In this document: piece by piece, positions 1 to 8,898 of the stretch
Layout: the number at the start of each line of letters is the position of its first letter
Numbering within the stretch: position 1 is the first letter of the stretch
Assembly (NCBI GenBank): GCA_016872775.1
Contig: VGZA01000011.1
Span: 1 to 64,000, forward strand
Source of the DNA: Planctomycetota bacterium
Lineage (GTDB): Bacteria > Planctomycetota > Planctomycetia > Pirellulales > Pirellulaceae
Length of the DNA stretch: 64,000 nt
Reading direction: 5' to 3'
Translations under genes and position numbers: made by a program
The notes under the pieces: model-generated
Seen by the model: only the letters and a program-made list of their open reading frames with translations
Told to the model about the DNA's origin: nothing
Database searches by the model: none

Positions 1-1014
1 GCCACGACCATTGTAAAACTTGACCACGTTCCTGGACCGCCAGGTGAGATTGGTGACGATGAACCCCACACGTGGGAACAACTCGCCGACATGCCACTCG
101 ACCTTGGCCACCACGCGGCGCGACTGTGGCCATGACTTCGCCTGATACTGAAAGCTGTGGAAGAAGACCTTCGGCTTGTGCGAAGGGCGACCTACGGGGC
201 GCGTCAGCAGGTGCTCGATTTCCCGCTCCAGCACGCCGTTAGCTTTGAGGCGAATGGCATAACGATAGCCCTCTTTCTCCAGCACGCGGTACAGCGCCGG
301 ATTGGCGAAGGCCGCGTCGCCGCGAAAGAACTTGGGGATGCTTAAGTCGCGATACCGCTTGATCACCGGCAGCAGCACCCGCCGCCAGAACTTGGCGCTG
401 GCCTGATTGCCGCGACGGAGCATGACCCGTTCCAGATCGCCGAACTGGTTGAACAAGAACAGCGGATGGTAGCAAGTGCACTCGAAGTGGCCGTTGTAGG
501 CCGTGCCCTGCTGCTTCCCATAGGTCTCGCTGACCGAGCTGTCCATATCGAGGATCAGTTGCTTGAGCGGCCTTCGCTCATGCACATTGTCGATCCAGCG
601 GCCGGAGGCATTCATGAGCGCCGTGAGATTCTCCTTCGTGCTGAGAATGTCCGTCTCGAATCGGCCCACTTCGCTGGTCGAAGCCGCTTGCTTCTCCGGT
701 AGTGCCGCCCTTCCGCCAACAATGTGTCGCATGGCAGGATCAAAGCACAATCGCTCCGCATCGTTCACGTCTTCATAGCCCGCCAGGCGGCTGTAGATCG
801 ACTGCCGCAATAGCGGCAGCAGGCCATGCTGCTTGTTCTGGCCGAGGCGAGCATCATGCAAGCCCGCCGCGCCCAGCACGGTCAAGCCGAGCGCCTCGTC
901 GAGTTCGCGGTAGGCCACGAGCCCAGCGTCAGTGGTGACTTGACTCCCCAAGAACTTCAGCTTCAGGCGACCGTCAAAACGGACTCGCAAATCGTCAGTT
1001 TGGCAGTCACCCAT
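1..1014 (-). CDS. IS1380-family transposase, 5' part only (338 codons)
   Basis: The frame is open from ATG at 1014 to the window edge with no stop, so the C-terminus is missing. The protein begins MGDCQTDDLRVRFDGRLKLK and contains LILDMDSS near residue 156 and FFRGDAAFA near residue 233, which are the first two Asp positions of the DDE catalytic triad. It continues through VVAKVEWHVGELFPRVGFIV, a typical IS1380 stretch, and stops at the edge before the final Glu region. GTG codons a few residues upstream are possible alternative starts. Function by family: cut-and-paste transposition. Activity cannot be judged because the C-terminus is not visible. Confidence 0.9.
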   Translation of the reverse strand, partial: MGDCQTDDLRVRFDGRLKLKFLGSQVTTDAGLVAYRELDEALGLTVLGAAGLHDARLGQNKQHGLLPLLRQSIYSRLAGYEDVNDAERLCFDPAMRHIVGGRAALPEKQAASTSEVGRFETDILSTKENLTALMNASGRWIDNVHERRPLKQLILDMDSSVSETYGKQQGTAYNGHFECTCYHPLFLFNQFGDLERVMLRRGNQASAKFWRRVLLPVIKRYRDLSIPKFFRGDAAFANPALYRVLEKEGYRYAIRLKANGVLEREIEHLLTRPVGRPSHKPKVFFHSFQYQAKSWPQSRRVVAKVEWHVGELFPRVGFIVTNLTWRSRNVVKFYNGRG

Positions 1015-1128
1015 TGGGTCCCCCTGTGGGCATGGCACGAATTGGCAGAACACCCCTGTTTTTCAGGAGCTTGGCGCAAATCGCGTGCCGGGGAGAAGAA
1101 AGTCATCTGGGGAATCCGGGTCAATAGG
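1..1128 (-). mobile_element. IS1380-family insertion sequence, cut by the left edge
   Basis: The element is recognised from its transposase. Its upstream end lies somewhere between the transposase start and about position 1130. The segment 1020-1128 has no credible coding and carries a short hairpin (CCTG-AAAAA-CAGG) at about 1048-1060, upstream of the transposase start. The other end and the terminal inverted repeat partner lie outside the window, so the boundary at 1128 is an estimate. Confidence 0.5.
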
Positions 1129-1205
1129 TTCTGGACCAACTCAACGTCCTTGTCCCGCCCGACAATGTTCACTCCCTTGCCGACACTCTTTGAAATCTGA
1201 TTCAT
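1107..1205 (-). pseudogene. N-terminal remnant, peptidoglycan-binding-like SVGxG...DVxxVQxLL motif
   Basis: An ATG at 1205 is preceded by a good ribosome binding site (GAGG, 7 bases upstream). It opens a frame starting MNQISKSVGKGVNIVGRDKD and followed by VELVQNLLTRI. The pattern SVGKG-N-DV-VQ-LL resembles the start of peptidoglycan-binding domains seen in muramidase-like or Vgr-associated proteins. After about 33 residues the frame enters the insertion-sequence flank and soon ends. The reading is that a gene start was cut off by IS insertion. It could instead be a chance short frame, but the ribosome binding site and motif argue against this. Confidence 0.35.
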
Positions 1206-1301
1206 AGTTTTTCCTCGTCGCTTTGCCTTGAGGCGTGACAATTCGATTTTGGGAATGGCATGGCGAGCGCCGATTCCTGCGATGCGCCAAGGGCGGTAAC
1301 T

Positions 1302-2414
1302 TCACACGCGCGAAACCGTATTGCCACTCAATCGGCGGACCAGTCGGCGCATTTCCAGGACGCTGAGCGTCGCGAGTACCCGATTTACCGGCAGCTGGCT
1401 GCGGCGGACGATTTCGTCGATGCTGGTCGCCGAAGCATCCACCACATTCAACACGGCTTGCTCCTGCAGGTTCAGCTGCAATTCGCCCGGGTTTCGCAGC
1501 ACGCGGCCGTCGCCGGTCGGCACGCTGTGCGCCAACGGTCCGAGTTCCTCAAAGATGTCCTCGACCGACTCGACCAATTTCGCGCCGTCCCGAAGCAGTC
1601 GATGACAGCCGCGCGACATCCGGCTGTCCACGCGGCCGGGCACCGCAAAAACCTCGCGACCTTGCTCCATCGCATGCCGGGCGGAAATCAACGCGCCCGA
1701 TCGTTCGGCCGCCTCCACCACGACCACGCCCAGCGACAGCCCAGTAATGATCCGATTCCGTTGGGGAAACATGCCGCTCATCGGCGGCATTCCCGGCGGC
1801 GATTCGCTGATCACGGCGCCGTGCTGGACAATCTGCCTCGCCAGTTCCTCATGCTCCCGGGGATAGAGATTGAGAAGGCCACTTCCCAATACGGCGATCG
1901 TGCGTCCCTGAGCCTCAAGAGCGGCCCGATGCGCGGCGGCGTCGATCCCACGCGCCAAACCACTGACGATGGTGATTCCGGCGCGCGCCAATCCAGCCGC
2001 CAGCTTTCCCGCTTGCGTCACCCCATACGGTGTCGCGTGGCGAGCCCCGACCACGGCAATTGCCAGCCGATCCCGTTCCTGCAGTTCCCCTTGCGCATAC
2101 AGCACTCCCGGAGGATCCGGGATTTCCGCGAGCAGCGGAGGGTAGCGAGCGTCCGATTCCGTAATCACTTCGATCGCCGCCTCGCGACATTTCGCCAGTT
2201 CCGCCTCCGCGTCCTGCAGATTTCGGGCTTCGGCAATCGCCGATGCGAGTTTGGCGCCGATTCCCGACACCTGCCGCAACTCGGAAACCGATGCCTTCAG
2301 AACTTCTCGCGGCGAGCCGAACCGCTCGATCAGCGCTCGGTGCGCAATCGGACCAACGCCCGGTACCATCGACAGGCGCACCGTATCGACCAGCCTGTCG
2401 TGCGCCTCCGACAT
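1302..2414 (-). CDS. dprA: DNA-processing protein DprA (Smf)
   Basis: 370 residues, the full length for the family. Helix-hairpin-helix-like segments lie at residues 15-60 (MVPGVGPIAHRALIERFG; VSGIGAKLA). The Rossmann-fold DNA-binding core includes AVVGARHATPYG (120-131), the signature SGLARGID (151-158) and FPQRNRIITGLS. A C-terminal winged-helix region begins around residue 310. By family, DprA binds single-stranded DNA and loads RecA during transformation or recombination. It starts 5 bases after the aroB stop on the same strand, so the two genes are probably cotranscribed. The neighbouring IS element lies just downstream. Confidence 0.95.
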   Translation of the reverse strand: MSEAHDRLVDTVRLSMVPGVGPIAHRALIERFGSPREVLKASVSELRQVSGIGAKLASAIAEARNLQDAEAELAKCREAAIEVITESDARYPPLLAEIPDPPGVLYAQGELQERDRLAIAVVGARHATPYGVTQAGKLAAGLARAGITIVSGLARGIDAAAHRAALEAQGRTIAVLGSGLLNLYPREHEELARQIVQHGAVISESPPGMPPMSGMFPQRNRIITGLSLGVVVVEAAERSGALISARHAMEQGREVFAVPGRVDSRMSRGCHRLLRDGAKLVESVEDIFEELGPLAHSVPTGDGRVLRNPGELQLNLQEQAVLNVVDASATSIDEIVRRSQLPVNRVLATLSVLEMRRLVRRLSGNTVSRV

Positions 2415-2419
2415 CGTCG

Positions 2420-3511
2420 TTACTCCCCACCCGCCAGGGCCTCGCGCACCCGAACGTCCTCCACCCCATCCACCAGTTCCACATGGCCAAGCCGCGAAGG
2501 AAGCACGAATCGCAATCGGCCATGCTCAACCTTCTTGTCGTGACGCATCGCCCCGATCAATTGCTCGTGATCCAGGGCGCGAGCGGTTGTCGGCAACCCG
2601 AAAACGCGCAGCAACGCGGTCTGGCGAGCGACCAAGGCGGAGTCGATTCGACCCATTCTCCGCGCCAATTCCGCGGCCATCGTCATGCCGATCGCCACCG
2701 CCTCACCATGCAGATACTGACCGAAACCGGCGACCGACTCGATCGCGTGGCAGAAAGTGTGGCCATAATTGAGCACCGCGCGCAACCCGGTCGTCTCCCT
2801 TTCGTCCTTTTCCACCACGTCCGCCTTCAATCGGCAACATCGGGCCACCAGCGACTGCAGCACCTGGCGATCTCGAACGCGGATCGCTTGCTGCTCGCGC
2901 TCCAGCCAGGCGAAAAAATCGGCATCCAGAATCACACCATATTTCACGACCTCGGCCAGCCCCGACCGGTACTCCCGCTCCGACAACGATGTCAAAGTGC
3001 GAAGATCGATCAGTACCCCCGCCGGCTGCCAGAACACTCCAATCATGTTCTTGGCGCCCGGCATGTTGATCCCCACCTTGCCGCCGACACTGCTGTCAAC
3101 CTGGGACAATAACGTCGTCGGAACCTGCACGAATTCCAGACCGCGCGCAAACGTCGCGGCGACGAATCCGGCAAGATCGCCGGTCACGCCTCCACCCATC
3201 GCCAACAATACCGATTTCCGGTCCGTCCCGGCCGACAGAAGTTCACTCCAGAGCCGCTCCGCTTCCACCAGCGACTTGGCCCCCTCCCCCGAAGGCACCT
3301 CGTGCACCGAAACCCGAATGCCGCCTTCCCGGAGAGATTCGAGCAGCTCGGAGAACCAACTGCGAACGTTGACGTCCACCACCGCCGCGACGTGCGTCAT
3401 GCGCAACCGAGCCGACAGGAACGGGACGCAATCACGCAGAAGATTCTCGCCAATCAAGATATCGTAGCCACGGGATTCAAGTTCCACGTGAACCGTTGTC
3501 GATTGCTGCAT
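2420..3511 (-). CDS. aroB: 3-dehydroquinate synthase
   Basis: 363 residues from ATG at 3511. A longer open frame reaches 3643 but the extra residues do not fit the family. It contains the NAD-binding segment GGGVTGDLAGFVAATF (residues 106-121), VPTTLLSQVDSSVGGKVGIN (130-149) and the metal-ligand regions GHTFCHAIE and HGEAVAIGM. It converts DAHP to 3-dehydroquinate in the shikimate pathway, in the cytoplasm. It is the promoter-proximal gene of a two-gene operon with dprA. Confidence 0.96.
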   Translation of the reverse strand: MQQSTTVHVELESRGYDILIGENLLRDCVPFLSARLRMTHVAAVVDVNVRSWFSELLESLREGGIRVSVHEVPSGEGAKSLVEAERLWSELLSAGTDRKSVLLAMGGGVTGDLAGFVAATFARGLEFVQVPTTLLSQVDSSVGGKVGINMPGAKNMIGVFWQPAGVLIDLRTLTSLSEREYRSGLAEVVKYGVILDADFFAWLEREQQAIRVRDRQVLQSLVARCCRLKADVVEKDERETTGLRAVLNYGHTFCHAIESVAGFGQYLHGEAVAIGMTMAAELARRMGRIDSALVARQTALLRVFGLPTTARALDHEQLIGAMRHDKKVEHGRLRFVLPSRLGHVELVDGVEDVRVREALAGGE

Positions 3512-3620
3512 CCGACCAGCCCCCAAATTACGATCGCAAACCGGCTGTCCAGGATCGCCGGACACCCACGACTTGACCTGCCGTGTTTCGGGTGAGGGCG
3601 ATTGTGTCAGCGGCAAGTTG

Positions 3621-3667
3621 CGGCGGCGAGCAGCGAGCAGCAAACGGCGAGCGGCGAGCAGCGAGCG
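3621..3667. repeat. Short GC-rich direct repeats
   Basis: A low-complexity stretch built on GGCGAGCAGCGAGC. A 15-base unit, CGGCGAGCAGCGAGC, occurs at 3624-3638 and again at 3652-3666. It lies in the noncoding gap upstream of aroB. No function is evident. The simplest explanation is a local slippage product. Confidence 0.7.
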
Positions 3668-3707
3668 TTGCGGAGCGTAATGACGGCGTCGGCGGGTCCC
3701 GCCGAAA

Positions 3708-3929
3708 TTAACCCGCCCTTTCGACGTCCTGAGGCGTTACGGTTATCTGGCGGCAGAAACCGGAATGCACGCGTACATATTCTAATTGAGCACAATGCTT
3801 CGGATCGGCATGCAATGCCCTCTCCACCAAACTCCGCTTTTTATCGTCCAGCTCCGACAACTCCGCGGGCCAGATAGTTTTCGTCTCCATCACGAGCGCT
3901 TCGCGATAGGGATCAAATGGATCAGCCAC
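3708..3929 (-). CDS. Small conserved-looking protein with GTG start (73 aa)
   Basis: The start is GTG at 3929 with a strong GAGGAG ribosome binding site 9 bases upstream. The protein begins VADPFDPYREALVMETKTIW and ends with QLEYVRVHSGFCRQITVTPQ and a few residues. It is hydrophilic, acidic at the start, has no signal peptide, and has a single Cys in each of LHADPKHCAQ and SGFCRQ. The frame stays open further upstream but runs across the promoter region of the divergent gene at 4017, so the GTG start is preferred. The composition and the strong ribosome binding site argue for a real gene. No function is recognised; small planctomycete cytoplasmic proteins of this kind are uncharacterised. Confidence 0.7.
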   Translation of the reverse strand: MADPFDPYREALVMETKTIWPAELSELDDKKRSLVERALHADPKHCAQLEYVRVHSGFCRQITVTPQDVERAG

Positions 3930-4016
3930 CGTAACGTGCTCCTCAAAACAAAGCCATCCCCAAGCAACGGTAAGGGGCAGTATACTTTTGAGCGGCCACC
4001 AGGAAAATATGCCACC

Positions 4017-4559
4017 ATGAAACGCAGCCTGTTGACAATCGGGACGATGCTCGGACTTGCCATAGCCCTGGCCGGCTACGCCGTCTGGTTTCATTACCAG
4101 CAGGGCCACCGCTGTCTGGCCCTCTGGGGCGCGGAAACAGCCAATCTGATCCGCCACGCCCCACGCGTCGAGCTGATCGTTTATCCCGATGATTTGCCCC
4201 AGCGGGAACCCCAATCGATCGATATCAGCGCCAAGTCAGGATTGGTCCACGCGCGCCACGCACTGATTACCGACAGCAGCTTCGACTGGACCGCAACGTC
4301 ACCCGGGTCGACGGTCGATTTCCACCCGGATTTCGCGCTGGTATTTCGCGAGGCGGAAACACAGGTTGTTCTGGTTTTCGACAACAAGTCCACGCTCGTT
4401 GCCAGGCTGGAATCGATCCCCCCCATCGACCTGGAACCGATGACCGGCCAGCGGTCGAGCATCGAACAGGCCGCTGCCGATTCCCGGTCCCGGGCAGTAT
4501 TGTCGGCCACCGCGCTGCAAGCGCTCCGTACGTTTCGTGATCGTTGCCGATCCCGCTAA
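4017..4559 (+). CDS. Membrane-anchored hypothetical protein
   Basis: 180 residues from ATG at 4017, chosen because MKRSLLTIGTMLGLAIALAG is a clear N-terminal membrane anchor or signal segment. The longer open frame upstream is not membrane-like and overlaps the divergent small gene's promoter. The mature part (residues about 25-180) is a soluble mixed alpha/beta domain without a recognised motif. It reads as a protein fixed to the outer face of the cytoplasmic membrane. It is divergent from the GTG-start gene at 3708-3929 and followed 71 bases later by the ATPase gene. Confidence 0.75.
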   Translation: MKRSLLTIGTMLGLAIALAGYAVWFHYQQGHRCLALWGAETANLIRHAPRVELIVYPDDLPQREPQSIDISAKSGLVHARHALITDSSFDWTATSPGSTVDFHPDFALVFREAETQVVLVFDNKSTLVARLESIPPIDLEPMTGQRSSIEQAAADSRSRAVLSATALQALRTFRDRCRSR

Positions 4560-4630
4560 AGTTGGCGGATTTGTTGAGCCGATCAGGACGAAACTGCAGC
4601 ATAGTAGACCGACAACGCCGAGGCTTCTCC

Positions 4631-5578
4631 ATGTCCTCCATTTCTCCCCGTTTACCGGCGGCCGACCTTCCTGGACTTCCGGAGACCTTGTACGCCAGTG
4701 AGGCGTTCGAGGAGTCGTTTGCACGCATGGAGTTTCTGGTTCAGAACCGCAAACGATGCGGGTTACTGGTCGGTGGCGGCGGAGTCGGTAAATCGACCCT
4801 GGCGGCGTACGCGGCGAGGACGTTTCGGCGCGGCGGCAGCGAAGTCGTGCAACTCGATCTGCAGGCGGCGACGGAAATCGATATTTTGACGCGGCTGTCG
4901 ATCGATCGTCTGCCCCGCGGCACGCGCACGTTCGAATCGTTGCGATCGGCCCGCTTCCAGCTTTGGCGCCAAGTTGTCGATCGTTGCACCGAGTTGCGTT
5001 GTCAGGCGATCCCCCTGGTCATCCTCGCCGATCATGCCGATCGGGCTGACGATTCGAGTTGGAGTTTGTTGCAGCGAGTCGTCCACCTTCATGAGTCGAC
5101 TCCAGGCATGCTGACGCTGATCCTGATTGCGGATCATGCCCGGGTTGAAAAACTGCCGCCGGCGCTGCTGGAGATCTGCGAGCTGAGGATCGAGCTGTTT
5201 GCATGGACGCTGGAAGACGTGGTTCGCTACCTGGAGCAGCGTTACGTCAACGCATCGGGCACCTGCCTTTTTCACGGCGACGCCGCGGTCCGGCTTTGGG
5301 AACTGGCGAACGGCAGTCCGCGCCGCATCGTCCAGTTAGCAGCGTTGGCGCAACTGGCGGCATGCGATCAGAAACAGGGCTGGATCGGTCGGGAGCTACT
5401 GGCCGAGACGTTCGACGAATTGTCGGTACCGGCCGCGCTGGTCTCCCATCGCTCGCATCGGTCGGTACTTCCGGCTGCCGCGTCCCGCCCCGCGGTCCCG
5501 AATCCGGCAGTTTCCAGCCCAGCCGTTTCCAATCCGGCGTCGCTTGGACAAGGCGACGGTGCCGGGGCTCTTCGCTGA
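4631..5578 (+). CDS. ExeA-like AAA-family ATPase
   Basis: 315 residues from ATG at 4631. The opening LPGLPETLYASEAFEESFAR is typical of ExeA/GspA-type ATPases. Walker A is GGGGVGKST (residues 48-56) and a Walker-B-like segment is PLVILADHADRAD. The C-terminal tail is a low-complexity run of Pro-Ala-Val-Ser units (RPAVPNPAVSSPAVSNPA). ExeA homologues normally help assemble type II secretion or pilus machinery with a peptidoglycan-binding partner. No such domain and no secretion operon is present here, so its role is open. It may be an orphan ATPase working with secretion genes elsewhere. Confidence 0.75.
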   Translation: MSSISPRLPAADLPGLPETLYASEAFEESFARMEFLVQNRKRCGLLVGGGGVGKSTLAAYAARTFRRGGSEVVQLDLQAATEIDILTRLSIDRLPRGTRTFESLRSARFQLWRQVVDRCTELRCQAIPLVILADHADRADDSSWSLLQRVVHLHESTPGMLTLILIADHARVEKLPPALLEICELRIELFAWTLEDVVRYLEQRYVNASGTCLFHGDAAVRLWELANGSPRRIVQLAALAQLAACDQKQGWIGRELLAETFDELSVPAALVSHRSHRSVLPAAASRPAVPNPAVSSPAVSNPASLGQGDGAGALR

Positions 5579-5737
5579 GCGGCTTCTGAGATCGGCGGTT
5601 CGCCGGTGTCTTTTTCGTAGTACACGAAGCTATAATGTGCCGGCCTGCTTGCCTTGGACGCGCGAGTCCTGGTGAAGACAGGACCCACGACGTCGCGCGA
5701 AGCGACGCCAAAACGAACCGGAAACAAGGAGCACTCA

Positions 5738-7255
5738 TTGTCTTCGCCTCGATCTGCAGCGACCCCGTCGTCGACTAACGTTTCGGGAAACAGCGGGATG
5801 CTCGGGGTGTCCGAGCGTCCCACGCGAGCCCGCTACATTCTGATGTTTTTTCTGGCGACGTTGGCCTTTCTGACTTACTTCGACCGGATCTGTATCACGA
5901 AGATGCAGGGCAAGATCTCCGCGTCCCTGGGAATGGACGAAGCCCAGATGGGGTTGATCATGGGTGCGTTCTGGCTGGCGTACGCACTGTTTGAGCTGCC
6001 AACCGGATGGATGGGCGACGTCCATGGCGCGCGGGTTACGCTGGCCCGGATCGTGGTAGCCTGGTCGCTGTTTACAGCACTCTCCGGATCGGCCACGGGA
6101 TTTTTTTCGCTGTTTGTTTACCGATTCCTGTTCGGTGTGGGAGAGGCGGGGGCGTTTCCCAACATGGCGCGGATCCAGTCGCGCTGGCTGCCCGCCGATA
6201 CGCGAGCACGATTTGGGGGCTTGCTCTGGATGTTCGCTCGGTGGGGTGGAGCCTTCTCGATTCCGTTGGCGGGGTTTCTGATGCGGTTTTACGATTCGTC
6301 GGCCTTCCGCGAGTCGCTAAGCGCGCTGCCCCTGCCGTCATCGATTGCTGGCAGCGAACCTTGGCGCTGGACGTTCTGGACTGCCGGATTGATGGGCGTG
6401 GCCTGGGTGGTCGCGTTCTACTTCTGGTTCCGCGACCATCCCTCGGAGAAGTCTTCCGTGAATCGCGCCGAGCTGGAATTAATCACGCGCGGCAATCCAC
6501 CGGAGGTCCGCGGCCATTCGATGGAACGATCGATGTGGGGTTTGCTGTTCACCAATCGGAGTTTACTCGCGCTGGGCGTCCTGTACCTTTGCGGCAGTTT
6601 TGGCTGGTCGTTTTTCGCCAGCTGGATGCCCAAATATATCAGTGAGGTGGTGTTGTCAAAATCGGTCGCGTCCGACGGAGCGACGTCGACCTCCAAGGTG
6701 CCAGCGGTCGCGCCCAATTCGGGATCGCCCGCCGACGACCAAGCCGCAGCCGTCCGGGCCGAAATCAAATCGGAGTGGATGGCGGCGGCGCCCCATCTTT
6801 GCGGCGGAGTTACCTGTCTGCTTGGCGGAATACTCTGCAACGCCTGGGTAGCGAGAACCGGCAATCGCCGTTCGGGGCGGGCGATCTTTCCGGTCACGGG
6901 TTATATCGTGGCGGCGGGCGCGATGTTCTGCGTTCCGCTGGTGGAATCACCGGCGCAGGCGACGATCCTGATCTGTATTGCGGAAGCGGCCCACGACTTC
7001 GGCCAGGGGGCGAATTGGGCGTCGATCGTTGATATTGGTGGCAAGTACGCGGGAGTGGCTGCCGGCATGATCAATACGATCGGGAATATGGGTAACGCCT
7101 TCCAACCCTATATCGGGTCACGGATCAAGGAAGCGTATGGATGGAATACGGTGTTTATGGTCTACAGCATTGCGTTCCTGCTGGCGGCGTCGATGTGGAT
7201 CATCATCGATCCGCGCAAGACCTTTTACGGCGACCCGGTCGAACTGAAGAGCTGA
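5738..7255 (+). CDS. MFS transporter, anion:cation symporter (ACS) type
   Basis: 505 residues if translation begins at TTG 5738, which has AAGGAG 6 bases upstream. The open frame extends to 5654 without a better start, and an ATG at 5798 is the first internal Met. Multiple hydrophobic segments follow, with ACS-like motifs such as FLTYFDRICITKMQGKI and ELPTGWMGDVHGARVTLARI. A polar insert of about 50 residues (near residues 310-360) sits in the middle of the second half. Relatives import hexuronates, glucarate or similar organic anions with protons. Fit with the sugar-acid dehydratases in this window is an inference. Confidence 0.85.
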   Translation: MSSPRSAATPSSTNVSGNSGMLGVSERPTRARYILMFFLATLAFLTYFDRICITKMQGKISASLGMDEAQMGLIMGAFWLAYALFELPTGWMGDVHGARVTLARIVVAWSLFTALSGSATGFFSLFVYRFLFGVGEAGAFPNMARIQSRWLPADTRARFGGLLWMFARWGGAFSIPLAGFLMRFYDSSAFRESLSALPLPSSIAGSEPWRWTFWTAGLMGVAWVVAFYFWFRDHPSEKSSVNRAELELITRGNPPEVRGHSMERSMWGLLFTNRSLLALGVLYLCGSFGWSFFASWMPKYISEVVLSKSVASDGATSTSKVPAVAPNSGSPADDQAAAVRAEIKSEWMAAAPHLCGGVTCLLGGILCNAWVARTGNRRSGRAIFPVTGYIVAAGAMFCVPLVESPAQATILICIAEAAHDFGQGANWASIVDIGGKYAGVAAGMINTIGNMGNAFQPYIGSRIKEAYGWNTVFMVYSIAFLLAASMWIIIDPRKTFYGDPVELKS

Positions 7256-7316
7256 GGCGGAACGGCTGCGAAGATCGATTGAAGAGAGACCGCTGTACCA
7301 ACTACGATAGTGTCTT

Positions 7317-8732
7317 ATGTTATCGCTGCGTTGCACAAGTCCGCGCCTTTGTGATCGAATCTCGCGCCGCGAGATGTTGCGCGTCGGTGGCCTTGGCGCG
7401 CTGGGGCTCTCCTTGCCGCAGCTGCTGGCGGCGCGCGATGCGCAGGCCGCCAGCCGCGTTGCCGGTGTCGTCCGGCCGAGCGGCGGAAAGGCCCGCTCGT
7501 GCATCGTGCTGTTCCTGATGGGAGGGCCTCCGCAGCATTCCACCTGGGATCCGAAGCCTGAAGCACCGGCCGAAGTCAAAGGCGAGATTGGATCGATCGC
7601 CACGAAGGTCGCCGGACTTCAGGTGGGGGAACTGATGCCAGGACTGGCCGCGAACGCTCACCGACTCGCGGTGCTGCGGGCTGTTTCCACGCGCGATAAT
7701 GCCCACTCGTCCAGCGGCTACTATATGCTGACCGGGCACCCGCACCTGCCGATGAATGCCGAGAATGCGAATCCAGGCGCCCCGAACAACTGGCCCTACC
7801 TGGGTGCCGTCGTACAACAACTGACCGAGAATCCCGGGAATCTGCCCAGCTGCGTTCGGCTGCCGATGCATATCTTCAACACCGACGGCTCGATCTGGCC
7901 CGGACAGGACGGCGGATTTCTTGCGCGGTCGTCCAATCCATGGCTGTTCCGCTGCGAACCGGCGTCGGCCAACTACCGCATTCCCGAATTCAGCCTGCCC
8001 GTCGAAGTGCCCGCGGACCGGCTGACCGGCCGCCATGCGTTGCTGCGGCAATTCAATCGGCAACTTGACGCCGCCCAGAGACTCGGGGCCCTCGAAAACT
8101 ACGATGGCATCACGCAGCGCGCCTTCGACCTTTTGAGCTCTCCGCAGGCGCGACAGGCCTTTCATATCGAGCTGGAATCTGCGGAAACGCGAGAACGGTA
8201 TGGCCATTCGCAGTTTGGTCAAAGTTGTTTGTTGGCTCGGCGGCTCATCGAAGCCGGTGTGCATCTGGTCCATGTGAACTGGTTCCGCGGGCCGGACGAA
8301 CCGAGCGACGCACCATGCTGGGACTCGCACGCCCGGGAAACGAAGCGGTTGAAGGAAGTGCTGATCCCACCTTGGGACCGGGCATTTTCGGCGCTGCTGG
8401 AAGACCTGGCCGAACGCAGTATGCTCGACGAGACCCTGGTGGTCTGCATGGCGGAGTTCGGTCGCACGCCGCGTTTCAACGGCAACGCCGGACGCGACCA
8501 TTGGGGGCCGGTTTTTTCCATTGCGTTGGGGGGCGGCGGCGTCCAGGGTGGTATCGTCCACGGCGCGTCCGACCGCCTGGGAGCTTATCCAAAAGACGGC
8601 CTGGTGCGCCCCGAGGATATCACCGCAACGATCTTTCATTGCTTGGGGTACAGCGCCGATTCGACCTTGCGCGACCCGCAAGGTCGGGATTTCGCCGTAA
8701 GCCACGGCGATATACTTCACGCCATTCTGTGA
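7317..8732 (+). CDS. DUF1501 family exported protein (orphan)
   Basis: 471 residues. The N-terminal SRREMLRVGGLGALGLSLPQ is a Tat-like leader. The body follows the DUF1501 pattern: VLFLMGGPPQHSTWDPKPEA, NAHSSSGYYMLTG, QSCLLARRLIEAGVHLVHVN, CMAEFGRTPRFNGNAGRDHW, then a C-terminal Gly-rich turn region. DUF1501 belongs to the alkaline-phosphatase-like fold and is greatly expanded in planctomycetes, usually paired with a PSD1 gene. None is adjacent here. The start codon lacks a clear ribosome binding site. Substrate unknown. Confidence 0.9.
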   Translation: MLSLRCTSPRLCDRISRREMLRVGGLGALGLSLPQLLAARDAQAASRVAGVVRPSGGKARSCIVLFLMGGPPQHSTWDPKPEAPAEVKGEIGSIATKVAGLQVGELMPGLAANAHRLAVLRAVSTRDNAHSSSGYYMLTGHPHLPMNAENANPGAPNNWPYLGAVVQQLTENPGNLPSCVRLPMHIFNTDGSIWPGQDGGFLARSSNPWLFRCEPASANYRIPEFSLPVEVPADRLTGRHALLRQFNRQLDAAQRLGALENYDGITQRAFDLLSSPQARQAFHIELESAETRERYGHSQFGQSCLLARRLIEAGVHLVHVNWFRGPDEPSDAPCWDSHARETKRLKEVLIPPWDRAFSALLEDLAERSMLDETLVVCMAEFGRTPRFNGNAGRDHWGPVFSIALGGGGVQGGIVHGASDRLGAYPKDGLVRPEDITATIFHCLGYSADSTLRDPQGRDFAVSHGDILHAIL

Positions 8733-8737
8733 ATCGC

Positions 8738-8760
8738 CTGCCCGCAGATTCTACGGGCAG
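8738..8760. terminator. Hairpin after the DUF1501 gene
   Basis: A 7-bp stem, CTGCCCG (8738-8744) with CGGGCAG (8754-8760), and a 9-base loop, lies 5 bases after the stop codon. There is no T tract, so intrinsic termination is uncertain. It may protect the 3' end. Confidence 0.35.
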
Positions 8761-8898
8761 CGTCCAAGCTGCCGGCAGTTGCGGCGAATCACCGTAAGTC
8801 CGGCCGCGATTACCGTTGCTATGGTCGGGACGCCGTATTGGAGTACAATAGGCCGGCCCTTCATCGCGGATGCTCGTTACAACGCTGGAAAGAGACCT

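Noticed and set aside
963-1205. Full 92-residue frame as a gene
   Set aside because: After about 33 residues it reads into the IS end in the wrong frame; only the N-terminal remnant is kept.
3602-3877. Plus-strand frame over the GCGAGC repeats
   Set aside because: Low complexity, no ribosome binding site and antisense to the small gene at 3708.
8738-8760. Intrinsic terminator call
   Set aside because: Kept only as a hairpin with low confidence because no T tract follows the stem.
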